From contig CP075368.1 of the NCBI GenBank assembly GCA_019454185.1, positions 3,079,649 through 3,143,648 of the forward strand: a stretch of DNA of 64,000 nucleotides, given 5' to 3'. Both the position numbers and the translations under genes were made by a program. Under the pieces are notes generated by a model, which was not told the origin of the DNA, did no database searches, and saw nothing but the letters and a program-made list of their open reading frames with translations. The first letter of the stretch is position 1; each line of letters opens with the position of its first letter. This document shows, in pieces, positions 10,471 through 18,186 of this stretch. Origin of the DNA: Phycisphaeraceae bacterium (lineage in GTDB: Bacteria > Planctomycetota > Phycisphaerae > Phycisphaerales > UBA1924).

Positions 10471-11511
10471 TCATGTACGCAGGGCCGCCTGGAGATAGAA
10501 GCAGACATCGCCATCAAAGGTCTTGACCGTTCGCGCGATCAGATCACCACAGAGATCTCGTCTCGACGCTCCAGCAAACACCCGCAGCAATCCCTCCATC
10601 AACGCGAGGGTGTCGGGAGTCGGGCGTGACACGCGACCGGTTCTCGTGATACCCATCGGCAACGGGAACGCGTCGTCGCCGGCAAGGGGAAGCTGCTCCT
10701 CTTCCCAAAGCCAGAGGTCCGAAAGCGGCGCGTCATCACGGTACTCAAACCCGACGCTCCAGTGCGTCATGTTCATGGACTCGAAGTATGCGCGTGGATC
10801 TTCTGATTCCATCATCCGTCTCACCCGGTCCGGACTGTCGAGAAACGCCAGACCAAACTCCTGACCACCGCCCCCCATGATGGAAACATGCCGCATCTCC
10901 TTCGCTTTCGGCCGCGGCTCGATGGACCATATTGTCTCCCCCTCGCAACAAGTCCACGGCTTCGCCCTCCAGAATGCCCTGGCCGCTTCGGCGAATGCGC
11001 GCACCCGTTCGACCGTCATCCCCTTGCGGCGCATGATGCCGGCCATCGCGTGTATCGGTGGTGCCTCGCCTAATTCCTCCTGTGTAATCTGTTGGATCAG
11101 GCCCGCCATGAAGTCGCGAGACAGACCATACTCGTCTGTGCACTCAACCTCGATTCCCAGCGAAGCGAGTGCGCTGGCAACATACTCCTGCGCTGTCTCC
11201 GGCATCGGTCCGATCACCACGCGACCGGGCAGGTAGCCCAAAGGAAGCACATCTGCCCGGTGAGGATCTGATGCAAACCGCGCGATCGCCTCCAGCGGCG
11301 CGCCCATCTCGAACGCGTCGACCCGTTGCATCTCAGAGATCATCGCCCCGCCGCAACTGCTCACGCACGCGCACGCCGCAATCTGGTACATGTCGCCGGG
11401 CTTGTCCCCGTCTCTCACAAGTCTCGGCAGAGGCATCGCCGCGACTTCCCAGACCTCATCGCTCCGTCGGATCGGAATCCGGCGCAATCTTTCAATGGCG
11501 ATGTCGAACAT
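10471..11511 (-). CDS. Conserved hypothetical protein (possibly DUF7309/DUF6930-like)
   Basis: 346-aa soluble protein. I chose the ATG at 11511 (MFDIAIERL), because the upstream extension is low-complexity. The C-terminal half contains WSIEPRPKAKEMRHVSIMGGGGQEFGLAFLDS, which resembles a pattern I recall from DUF7309-type proteins (a hydrophobic strand, then MG-x-GG-E-x-GL). This was not searched, so the family name is tentative. The N-terminal half has a Cys-rich patch (ACACVSSCGG) and an alpha-helical segment. It stands alone between the MoxR operon and gatCA. No function can be assigned. Confidence 0.7.
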   Translation of the reverse strand: MFDIAIERLRRIPIRRSDEVWEVAAMPLPRLVRDGDKPGDMYQIAACACVSSCGGAMISEMQRVDAFEMGAPLEAIARFASDPHRADVLPLGYLPGRVVIGPMPETAQEYVASALASLGIEVECTDEYGLSRDFMAGLIQQITQEELGEAPPIHAMAGIMRRKGMTVERVRAFAEAARAFWRAKPWTCCEGETIWSIEPRPKAKEMRHVSIMGGGGQEFGLAFLDSPDRVRRMMESEDPRAYFESMNMTHWSVGFEYRDDAPLSDLWLWEEEQLPLAGDDAFPLPMGITRTGRVSRPTPDTLALMEGLLRVFAGASRRDLCGDLIARTVKTFDGDVCFYLQAALRT

Positions 11512-11658
11512 CTCTTGGCTCCGATGCGGTGACGAGAACCGCGACACCGCATGTGGGATAAGTGTACATGATCCCGATGTGTGGTCTGGCACCAATCTGC
11601 ATCCCGCCCGGTGCCGCACGCCTTACGCCCCCTCCGCCGCCCGCCCATACCCTGTCAC

Positions 11659-11985
11659 ATGCCCGCCGACCCATCTCTCCCCGGCCCTCTCTCCGCTGCG
11701 GCCGTCCGCAAGGTTGCATCCCTCGCGCGCCTCGCCATCACCGACGATCAGGTCGCGCTCTACCAGCACCAACTCTCCGACGTTCTGAACTACATCGAGC
11801 GGCTCCGAACGCTCGATCTCGAAGGCGTCGAGCCGCTGACGCACGCCGGTGACACGCTCAACCGCATGCGCGACGACGAGGTCGGCCCCATGCTCACCAA
11901 CGCCGATGCCATGGCCCTCGCGCCCGAGTCCACCGGGCCGTTCATCAAAGTTCCCAAGGTCATCGGCGATGGGGGTGGCGCGTGA
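11659..11985 (+). CDS. gatC: Aspartyl/glutamyl-tRNA amidotransferase subunit C
   Basis: 108-aa GatC, the small subunit that stabilises GatA and bridges GatA and GatB in the amidotransferase converting Glu-tRNA(Gln) or Asp-tRNA(Asn) to the amidated form. Family features are VRKVASLARLAI near residue 16, the YIERLRTLDLEGVEPL helix and the C-terminal FIKVPKVI. The start at 11659 gives the usual family length. Its TGA overlaps the GTG of gatA in a GTGA arrangement, so the two are translationally coupled. gatB is not in this window. Confidence 0.93.
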   Translation: MPADPSLPGPLSAAAVRKVASLARLAITDDQVALYQHQLSDVLNYIERLRTLDLEGVEPLTHAGDTLNRMRDDEVGPMLTNADAMALAPESTGPFIKVPKVIGDGGGA

Positions 11986-13487
11986 CGCCCCCACCGAGCG
12001 ATCCCGCTCCGCCGCCCCCGTCCGCCGCGTCGCTCGCCGCCCGCATCCGCGCCGGCGAACTCACCGCCGTCGCAGCCACACAGCACACGCTCGCGCAGCT
12101 CGACGCCCTCGGGCCCGCGCTCAACTGCTTCATCGACACGTTCCCCGAGGAGTCCCTCGCCCGCGCTGCCGCCATCGACAAGGCCCGCGCCGACGGAGCA
12201 CCACTCGGCCCGCTCGCCGGCGTCCCCATCGCGCTCAAGGACAACATGTGCCTTGCGTGGGGCCGCACCACCTGCGCCAGCAAGATGCTCGCCGACTACC
12301 GCTCTCCCTACACGCTTACTGCCGGCCAGCGCCTCATCGATGCCGGCGCGATCATCGTCGGCAAGACGAACATGGACGAGTTCGCTATGGGCTCCAGCGG
12401 CGAGTCCTCCTTCTTCGGCCCGACCAGGAACCCGCACGACCACGCCCGCGTACCCGGCGGCTCTTCCTCCGGCTCCGCCGCCGCCGTCGCTGCGGGCATC
12501 GTCCCCGTCGCCCTCGGCAGCGACACGGGCGGCTCCATCCGCCAGCCCGCCGGCCTCTCCGGCATCGTCGGCATGAAACCAACCTACGGACGCGTCAGCC
12601 GCTACGGCCTCGTCGCCTACGCCTCCTCCCTCGATCAGATCGGGCCCCTCGCGCGCACCGTCGAAGACTGTGCCCTTCTCCTTGAAACGATCTGCGGCGT
12701 CGATCCCGCCGACGGCACCACCGCCGACATGCCCGCCCCCGCGCTCCTGGCCACGCTCAACGACCCCATCGACCGACCCGTCATCGGTGTGCCCAAACAG
12801 GCCCACGACCCCCACAACCACCCCGGCGTCGTCAACGCCCTAGGCGATGCCATCGACACCTTCGTCCGGATGGGTGCCCGCATCGTCGAGGTCGATCTCG
12901 CGCACGTCGCCCACGGCATCGCGGCGTACTACCTCGTCGCCTCCGCCGAGGCCAGCTCCAACCTCGCCCGCTTCGACGGCGTCCGCTACGGCCATCGCGC
13001 CACCCTCCAGCCGGGCGACGGGCTGCTCGACCTCTACTGCAAATCGCGCTCCGAGGGGTTCGGCCCCGAGGTCCAGCGCCGCATCATGCTCGGCACCCAC
13101 GCCCTCTCCAGCGGCTACGCCGACGCCTACTACAACACCGCCCTCAAGGTCCGCCGCCTCATCCGGCGCGACTACGACGCCGCGTTCGCGCCGAACGATC
13201 GCATGGGCACACCCGCGTGCGATGCGATCCTCATGCCCTCCAGCCCGAGCCCCGCGTTCAAGATCGGCGAGAAGACGGCCGATCCGCTCGCGATGTATCT
13301 CGAAGATGTCTACACCGTCACCGTCAACCTCGCCGGGCTCCCCGCGATCACCCTCCCCGGCACACCAACGACCGTCGAGGGCGTCTCGCTCCCCGTCGGC
13401 ATGCAACTGATCGGCCGCGCCTTCGACGAGCCCCGCCTGCTCCGCATCGCGCGGATGCTCGAACTGGCGTGCGGCAACAGGCCGTGA
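11982..13487 (+). CDS. gatA: Aspartyl/glutamyl-tRNA amidotransferase subunit A
   Basis: 501-aa amidase-signature enzyme that hydrolyses glutamine and delivers ammonia to the mischarged tRNA on GatB. The amidase signature is intact: catalytic Lys in ALKDN, the GKTNMDEFAMGSS segment, and PGGSSSGSAAAVAAG followed by SDTGGSIRQPA, which contain the Ser-cisSer-Lys triad elements. The C-terminus ends with the expected PVGMQLIGRAFDE region. It starts at GTG 11982, overlapping gatC by four bases. Length is normal for GatA. Confidence 0.95.
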   Translation: MTPPPSDPAPPPPSAASLAARIRAGELTAVAATQHTLAQLDALGPALNCFIDTFPEESLARAAAIDKARADGAPLGPLAGVPIALKDNMCLAWGRTTCASKMLADYRSPYTLTAGQRLIDAGAIIVGKTNMDEFAMGSSGESSFFGPTRNPHDHARVPGGSSSGSAAAVAAGIVPVALGSDTGGSIRQPAGLSGIVGMKPTYGRVSRYGLVAYASSLDQIGPLARTVEDCALLLETICGVDPADGTTADMPAPALLATLNDPIDRPVIGVPKQAHDPHNHPGVVNALGDAIDTFVRMGARIVEVDLAHVAHGIAAYYLVASAEASSNLARFDGVRYGHRATLQPGDGLLDLYCKSRSEGFGPEVQRRIMLGTHALSSGYADAYYNTALKVRRLIRRDYDAAFAPNDRMGTPACDAILMPSSPSPAFKIGEKTADPLAMYLEDVYTVTVNLAGLPAITLPGTPTTVEGVSLPVGMQLIGRAFDEPRLLRIARMLELACGNRP

Positions 13488-13512
13488 CGATCGAGCTGCG
13501 TCTCCCACGCTC

Positions 13513-15165
13513 TCACGCAACCTGGCCCACGAAGAAGAGCAGCACCGACATGATCGTTCCGTTGTGCAGCGCGTGCGCGACGATCGGCGCGATCAGCGAT
13601 CCGCGCCACTCACGCATCAACGCGAAGTTGAAGCCCAGCGCGATCACGGGGAGCAGCAGCAGCGGCGAATAGCCGTGGATCAGCCCGAAAAAGAGCGCGG
13701 AGCAGACCGCCGCGACCAGCACACCCACCCGCGAGCGCAGGTGCCGATAGAGCCCGCCCCGGAAGATCGCCTCCTCCGTGAACGGCGCCCAGATCGTCGC
13801 GAGCATGAACAGCAGGATCGGCGCCAGCCCGCCGGATGTTGCGATGTCCAGGATCGGGTTGTGGGGCGTCTCGGGGGGCTCGCCCGCCGCTTGCCTGATC
13901 GCCGACTGCACCACCACGCCGATGAACACGATCGCGAACGCCGCCATCACGAGCGGCAGTCCCGCGAGATAGCAGAACACGCCCGCCAGCGCCTCGCGGA
14001 TGATCCCCTTGCCCCGCGTCCAACCAAGACGCTGCGCGTGCTCCTTGAGCGAAACACCACGTAAGAGCGGCCAGAACGCCGCGAGCGCGACGGGCCACTG
14101 CGCGATCAGCCCGATCTGAAGAATCAGCCCCTCGTCCGCGTTCGGCCCCATGGCCGAAGCGACGATGCCCAGCCCGACCTTGAGCAGCAGGAACGCGACC
14201 ATGAATGCCGCGAGCATCTCGATGTAGACGCTCCCGCCGGGCATGGGCGCGGCGAACGCGCGCCGTGCGCCGGGCCTCGACATGCGCACGATCGCGATGA
14301 CCATGCAGACAAACGAGAGCGGGATCACAACCACGAGCGCGCCCGCAAAGACGAGCAGCGCGCCGACCAGCACCTCGCCCCCGCCGACCAGGCGGGCCCG
14401 CTCGGGGTCGCTCTCGGGTTTGCCGTAGGTCAGCGCGATCCGTCCGAGGCGTCCGTGGCGCGTGACGAGCCGCTCGCGCTCGTCCTGCGTGAGCGAGTCC
14501 GCGCTCACGGCCCCCGCGCTCGGCACACCCGCACCTCCGTAGATCGCGCGGAGCAGATCGATATCGCTCACCAACTCGTCCGCCGCTTCGGGTTCGAGCG
14601 CGGGCGCGCCGGATACACGATCGATCTCGATCTCTCCGCGAACCGCGTCGAGCCGCCTCATCGCCTCTTCTGCCCCGACAAGCTCCGCCGAAGCGATCGC
14701 CGCCCGCACACGCTCGACCATCGACTCGGGCGCGGCGCTCGCCGCCTGATCGATATGGCGGAGCATCTCCGATGAACTCCCGGCCTGCATGCTGTTGAAC
14801 GCGCGCCCGGCCTTGATCATCATCGCGGTGACCATGACCTGCGGGTTGCTGTCCGCGCTCGGGGCCGACGCCTCTCCCGGCGGCGTCGCCGGCCCGCTGC
14901 ACTGGTTCATCGCGATCGTGAGACAGAACAGCACAATCGCGACAAGCCACGCGATCCGCCCCGCGCCCGCAGAGCCAGGGTCGCGCGTGTCACGCCCTCC
15001 CGGGGGGGGAGGCGCGGCATCCTCAGAGCCACCGGAGGCGTCCCCCCCCGAACCCGCCGCGGCGTACGGATCGCGCACGCGCGGCGCGCCCGGTGTGGAC
15101 CAAGGGTCACGCGGATCGATCTTGCTCCCCGCGCGCGGATCGAATGGGTCAGACGTGTTCGGCAT
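13513..15165 (-). CDS. CPBP-family intramembrane glutamic endopeptidase
   Basis: 550-aa multi-pass membrane protein with the CPBP/Abi motifs in the C-terminal 150 residues: EEAIFRGGLY (Glu-Glu-x3-Arg), FGLIHG and the HALHN motif. These are the metal-free glutamate protease signatures related to Rce1 prenyl proteases. The N-terminus is a long soluble Gly/Asp/Pro-rich region, then one membrane helix and an extra soluble segment (about residues 100-240) before the bundle, longer than stand-alone CPBP proteins. It converges with gatA, 25 bases apart. Substrate is unknown. Confidence 0.88.
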   Translation of the reverse strand: MPNTSDPFDPRAGSKIDPRDPWSTPGAPRVRDPYAAAGSGGDASGGSEDAAPPPPGGRDTRDPGSAGAGRIAWLVAIVLFCLTIAMNQCSGPATPPGEASAPSADSNPQVMVTAMMIKAGRAFNSMQAGSSSEMLRHIDQAASAAPESMVERVRAAIASAELVGAEEAMRRLDAVRGEIEIDRVSGAPALEPEAADELVSDIDLLRAIYGGAGVPSAGAVSADSLTQDERERLVTRHGRLGRIALTYGKPESDPERARLVGGGEVLVGALLVFAGALVVVIPLSFVCMVIAIVRMSRPGARRAFAAPMPGGSVYIEMLAAFMVAFLLLKVGLGIVASAMGPNADEGLILQIGLIAQWPVALAAFWPLLRGVSLKEHAQRLGWTRGKGIIREALAGVFCYLAGLPLVMAAFAIVFIGVVVQSAIRQAAGEPPETPHNPILDIATSGGLAPILLFMLATIWAPFTEEAIFRGGLYRHLRSRVGVLVAAVCSALFFGLIHGYSPLLLLPVIALGFNFALMREWRGSLIAPIVAHALHNGTIMSVLLFFVGQVA

Positions 15166-15501
15166 GGGCAGAGGGTATCGGCCGGTCTGGCGTGGGAATA
15201 CGAAGGGAACGCAGATGGGAATAGGGAGAAGGGGCAGAGGGGCGAAGGGACAGAGGGAGAAGAGGAAGAAGTCTCAACGCGGAGAGCCGCGGAGGGCACG
15301 AAGATCGCGAAGAAGAGGATTCACCACGGATCGCAGACCCGCATGGGCGGGGGGCCACGGTGGGCCACCGAGGTCAACTTCAACGCAGAGGGCGCGGAGG
15401 GATCAGAGGGGCGAAGAGAGTGAGGCAATGGGCAATGGGAAAGGCAAAGTAGACTCGCATGAGCGAGGGGCGCGGCGTTGAAAACCTGCGAGCGAGCATG
15501 C
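15166..15501. other. Intergenic region with purine-rich dispersed repeat
   Basis: No convincing gene. The stretch is strongly G/A-rich on the plus strand and contains copies of a repeat with the core TCAACGCGGAGAGCCGC (from 15274) and a variant CAACGCAGAGGGCGCGGAGG (15381-15400). The same core recurs inside the neighbouring 379-aa coding sequence at 15709 and, degenerated, at 15789. Confidence 0.7.
15224..15298 (+). repeat. Purine-rich dispersed repeat, intergenic copy
   Basis: A run of GGGAGAAGGGGCAGAGG-type sequence leads into GTCTCAACGCGGAGAGCCGC. The same order, purine run then AACGCGGAG-GCCGC core, is found at 15681-15740 and, less exactly, at 15751-15803 inside the adjacent gene. The copies share orientation. 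Confidence 0.65.
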
Positions 15502-16641
15502 TCAGGACGTGCATGGAGCGGGTGGTGATTCGGTCGGTTCCGGCGGAACTTCAAGGAACGCAGCGACTTCGGGCGGGAAGAGTGCCATGAACTCCGGCGG
15601 GAGCGGTGCGTCTGCGTCAACGTCGGAGAGGTCGATGCCGCGTGAGGCGGCGAGTTGTTCGAGGTGGGCGTTCAGGTCGTCGAGGGAAGAGGGAGAAGAG
15701 AAAGCGTTCTCAACGCGGAGGGCCGCAGAGGACGCGGAGGAAGGCGGAGGAGAAGAGGGAGAAGGGGCAGAGGGAGAGGAGGAGGTCTCTACGCGGTAGT
15801 CCGCATCGTCCTTGAGGGACGATGCGGTGGGGAGGTCATGGAGAGCGCCCGCCGGGTGAACCGGCTGGCTTGGGAGTGGAGAGGCGGAAGAAGAAGGAGA
15901 AGGGGAGGTCCGATCGCTGGCGCTGGCGGTTCCGGAGGCGGCGGTGGAGGTCGAATCACCGCTCTGGAGAGCGGTGCCACCGGGAGAAGAGGTCCGCTCA
16001 CGTGTGTTCGTGGTTCGGGAAGGTGAGCGCGATTCATCGAGCACTGGTTCCGGTTCGCTGTGCTGACCGGGAACCAGTGGCACCCGAACGGAGTGGACGC
16101 GCGCGAGGGCGAGGTGTGCGGCGTCGATGGGGACGATGCGTGAGAGGCGGTAGAGGTGGTACGCGGCCTTGCGGGCGCGCTCGGAAGCGCGGATGTAGTC
16201 GAGGTCGCTGAGGTGGGTTGCGGGATCGGGCTTGGAGCGCGCGAGGGCGTGGAAGTCGTCGAGGATGCGGACGAGCACTCGCACGGCGGAGGAGAGGTTG
16301 AGGGATGAGGCGAGGCGCGTGTGCGTGCTTGCGCCGGTCTCCATCTCGCGGACGCGGGCCTGGATGTCGGGACGCGCGAGCCAGATGGTGAGCGCGGCGA
16401 GGGAGATGTTGAACTGACGCGCGACGGAGTTGAGGGAGCATTCGGGATCGGCGAGGGCGATGAGGAGTGACTCAGTGACGGAGTGACTGAGTGACGGAGT
16501 GGAGGAAGAGGACGCGGAGAGGGAATGGGAAATGGGCGATGGAGAAGAGCAGGCATCACCGCTCTGGAGAACGGCGCCACCGGGAGGGCTGCCCGCAGGG
16601 CCGGCGTGATCGGAGCGAGATGTCGCGGTGTGAGCGACCAT
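15502..16641 (-). CDS. HTH-like protein with repeat-derived low-complexity segments
   Basis: 379-aa protein. The folded core is about residues 55-200. It begins with a helix-turn-helix-like segment (SLNSVARQFNISLAALTIWL) resembling those that read a homeodomain-like or transposase-type site, then an all-helical stretch rich in Arg and Ala. Residues 205-320 are Ser/Pro-rich linker. A small conserved-looking tail follows (LDDLNAHLEQLAASRGIDL...PPEFMALFPPEVAAFL). Two copies of a genomic palindrome and two purine-rich repeat copies lie in frame within the disordered parts, giving PGGAVLQSGD near residue 20 and PGGTALQSGD near residue 222. The protein is likely DNA-binding, but that is inference. 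Confidence 0.72.
   Translation of the reverse strand: MVAHTATSRSDHAGPAGSPPGGAVLQSGDACSSPSPISHSLSASSSSTPSLSHSVTESLLIALADPECSLNSVARQFNISLAALTIWLARPDIQARVREMETGASTHTRLASSLNLSSAVRVLVRILDDFHALARSKPDPATHLSDLDYIRASERARKAAYHLYRLSRIVPIDAAHLALARVHSVRVPLVPGQHSEPEPVLDESRSPSRTTNTRERTSSPGGTALQSGDSTSTAASGTASASDRTSPSPSSSASPLPSQPVHPAGALHDLPTASSLKDDADYRVETSSSPSAPSPSSPPPSSASSAALRVENAFSSPSSLDDLNAHLEQLAASRGIDLSDVDADAPLPPEFMALFPPEVAAFLEVPPEPTESPPAPCTS
15681..15803 (+). repeat. Purine-rich dispersed repeat, two in-gene copies
   Basis: Two adjacent copies at 15681-15740 and 15751-15803 of the repeat seen in the neighbouring intergenic region. Each has a GGGAGAAG-type purine run; the first then has TCAACGCGGAGGGCCGCAGA and the second a decayed TCTACGCGGTAGTCCGC. 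Read on the minus strand they encode SSAALRVENAFSS and DADYRVETSSS without breaking the reading frame. Confidence 0.6.
15957..15976 (-). repeat. Palindromic element A, in-frame copy 1
   Basis: 20-nt palindrome CACCGCTCTGGAGAGCGGTG followed by GCCACC. On the minus strand it reads GGTGG, then the palindrome, as in the intergenic copies. It lies in frame within the 379-aa gene and encodes the GGTALQSGD peptide. Confidence 0.85.
16557..16576 (-). repeat. Palindromic element A, in-frame copy 2 (diverged)
   Basis: Copy with two mismatches in one arm (CACCGCTCTGGAGAACGGCG), flanked by CCACC on the same side as copy 1. It is in frame near the start of the 379-aa gene and encodes GGAVLQSGD, the same peptide in the same frame as copy 1. 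Confidence 0.8.
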
Positions 16642-16789
16642 GCGTCGAAGATACGCGGTGCGCGAGCGGATGCAAGGTGGCGCGTGCGCGAAATCGGGCT
16701 CTCACTGACAGACGTTTGTCAGTGAGAGGTGCAGATTTTTGGGAATGTGGGGGAGGGGTGAGGGGTGGAGCGATCAGGGCCGAGGCGTT

Positions 16790-16916
16790 CCGCCGCGGAG
16801 CGGCGAGTTGTGGTAGCCAGGGGTCAGTGAGGGGCGAAGCCCCGAGCGCAACCCCTGGAGAGCGGAGACGACTCACAGTTGTTCGCTCTTCATTGATCGC
16901 CCCGGCAGGGGCACGC
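16790..16916 (+). repeat. Composite REP-like element B, left inverted copy
   Basis: It has three parts. A small hairpin is GCCGC-GGA-GCGGC (16792-16804). A nested hairpin has outer stem CCAGGGGT (16817-16824) with ACCCCTGG (16851-16858) and inner stem GGGGC (16831-16835) with GCCCC (16839-16843). The end is GCCCCGGCAGGGGCACGC (16899-16916). GTAG lies at 16813-16816, immediately 5' of the outer stem. The element is the reverse complement in layout of the copies downstream of the transposase gene. Confidence 0.85.
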
Positions 16917-16961
16917 GGTGAGCGCCTTGGGATCGGGTATGCTGTGGCGCGGGAGGATCTC

Positions 16962-17408
16962 ATGCCGAGCACATGGTCACAGGTTCTGCTGCACATTGTT
17001 TTTTCGACCAAGAGCCGCACGCCGTGGATCGGGGCGGAGGGCGCGGATGATCTGTATGGCTTTATCGGCGGGATTGTGCGCGATGAGGGCGGCGTGCTGC
17101 TCGCGATCGGCGGCATGCCGGATCACATCCACATGTTGGTGCGGTGGGGGACGGAGGAGTCGATCTCTGTTCTGGTTCGCCATGTGAAGACGCGGTCGTC
17201 GCGATGGATGCATGAGTCGCGCGGCGTGAAGCCATTCGCGTGGCAGGTGGGGTACGGCGTGTTCTCGGTGAGCCAGTCGCAGGCGGGCGTGGTGAAGGCG
17301 TACATCAAGAGTCAGGCGGAGCACCATGCGAAGTGGTCATTCCGGGAGGAGTTGGTTGCGCTGCTGAAGGCGCATGGCGTGGAGTTTGAAGATCAGTATG
17401 TTGACTGA
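16962..17408 (+). CDS. IS200/RAYT-type Y1 HUH transposase
   Basis: 148-aa single-strand DNA transposase of the Y1 family (PF01797 type). The HUH metal site is in GMPDHIHML (H55, H57) and the catalytic tyrosine is probably Y114 in VKAYIKSQAEHH. The WQVGYGVFSVSQSQ block before it is typical of this family. The ATG at 16962 gives full family length, so it is intact and probably functional. It sits between inverted copies of a GTAG-preceded nested hairpin, with the left copy ending 45 bases upstream and the first right copy starting 14 bases downstream. That arrangement matches REP-associated tyrosine transposases. There is no TnpB partner. Confidence 0.9.
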   Translation: MPSTWSQVLLHIVFSTKSRTPWIGAEGADDLYGFIGGIVRDEGGVLLAIGGMPDHIHMLVRWGTEESISVLVRHVKTRSSRWMHESRGVKPFAWQVGYGVFSVSQSQAGVVKAYIKSQAEHHAKWSFREELVALLKAHGVEFEDQYVD

Positions 17409-17422
17409 GGTTTGAGGGTTCA

Positions 17423-17560
17423 GCGTGCCCCTGCCGGGGCGAGGAGGAAAAGAGGAGGAGTGGTTGGTGGTGTCGCTTTCCAGGGGTTTGCTTGTCCCTT
17501 CGGGACTGCGCGGCACCCCTGGCTACCGCAGCACGCTGCTCCGCAGCGGGAGAGCGCCAA
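17423..17560 (-). repeat. Composite REP-like element B, right copy 1
   Basis: It starts with GCGTGCCCCTGCCGGGGC (17423-17440), the exact reverse complement of the end of the left copy. The outer stem is CCAGGGGT (17480-17487) with ACCCCTGG (17515-17522); the inner stem is GTCCC (17494-17498) with GGGAC (17502-17506). CTAC follows, which is GTAG on the other strand. A tip hairpin GCTGC-TCC-GCAGC lies at 17535-17547. Both inner stems differ from the left copy by paired changes. Confidence 0.87.
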
Positions 17561-17726
17561 CTCTACGAAGTCGTGGCAGCGACCGCAGCACAGCCGCTGG
17601 CAACCGCAGCACGCTGCTCCGGAGCGGGAGACGTGAGGCCTCCGCGCTCGGATCTCTACGGATCGTTTCCAAGCAGTCGGTTCTCGGTACTGATGTGGTT
17701 ACTGGAGCGAGGCGTTTGAGGTGGCC

Positions 17727-17960
17727 GCGTGCCCCTGCCGGGGCGGGGAGGAAAAGAGGAGGAGTGGTTGGTGGTGTCGCTTTCCAGGGGTTTGCTTGTC
17801 CCTTCGGGACTGCGCGGCACCCCTGGCTACCGCAGCACGCTGCTCCGCAGCGGAAGAGCGTCAACTCTACGAAGTCGTGGCAGCGACCGCAGCACAGCCG
17901 CGGGCAACCGCAGCACGCTGCTCCACAGCGGGAGAGCGACAACTCCGTGGAGTCCCGGCT
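17727..17960 (-). repeat. Composite REP-like element B, right copy 2
   Basis: Direct repeat of right copy 1 with a 304-base period and few substitutions. The outer stem is CCAGGGGT (17784-17791) with ACCCCTGG (17819-17826). The near identity over more than 200 bases, including non-hairpin sequence, indicates recent duplication. Confidence 0.85.
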
Positions 17961-18186
17961 GGGAACTGCAGCACGCTGCTCCGCAGCGGGAGAGCGTCAA
18001 CTCTACGAAGTCGTGGCAGCGACCGCAGCACGGCCTGCTGGGCCGGAGGAGGAGGGGCAGACAGGACTGGTGGTGTCGCTTTCCAGAGGTTGCGCGGTGC
18101 CTGACCGTGGGGGCGGGACGCGCTGACTTCTGGCAACCGCAGCACGCAGCTCCGCAGCGGAAGACGAGACGGAGATCCGTCGGGTC

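Larger units (their letters stand above)
17409..18170. repeat. Array of REP-like elements downstream of the transposase gene
   Basis: About 760 bases without a gene. The first copy is repeated almost exactly 304 bases later (GCGTGCCCC at 17423 and 17727; outer stem at 17480 and 17784). A sub-unit CAACTCTACGAAGTCGTGGC occurs at 17558, 17862 and 17998, each time near the GCAGCACGCTGCTCCGCAGC tip. A diverged copy at 18083-18170 keeps its outer stem as CCAGAGGT (18083-18090) with ACTTCTGG (18126-18133). The array fills the space between the transposase gene and the convergent zinc-ribbon gene. Confidence 0.85.

Noticed and set aside
17425..18126. Open frames running through the REP array
   Set aside because: They translate the repeats in all phases (for example STLLRSGR-type repeats), have no start signals and are explained by the array.
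17423..18170. CRISPR array
   Set aside because: Repeats are long, imperfect and structured, with no uniform spacers and no cas genes.
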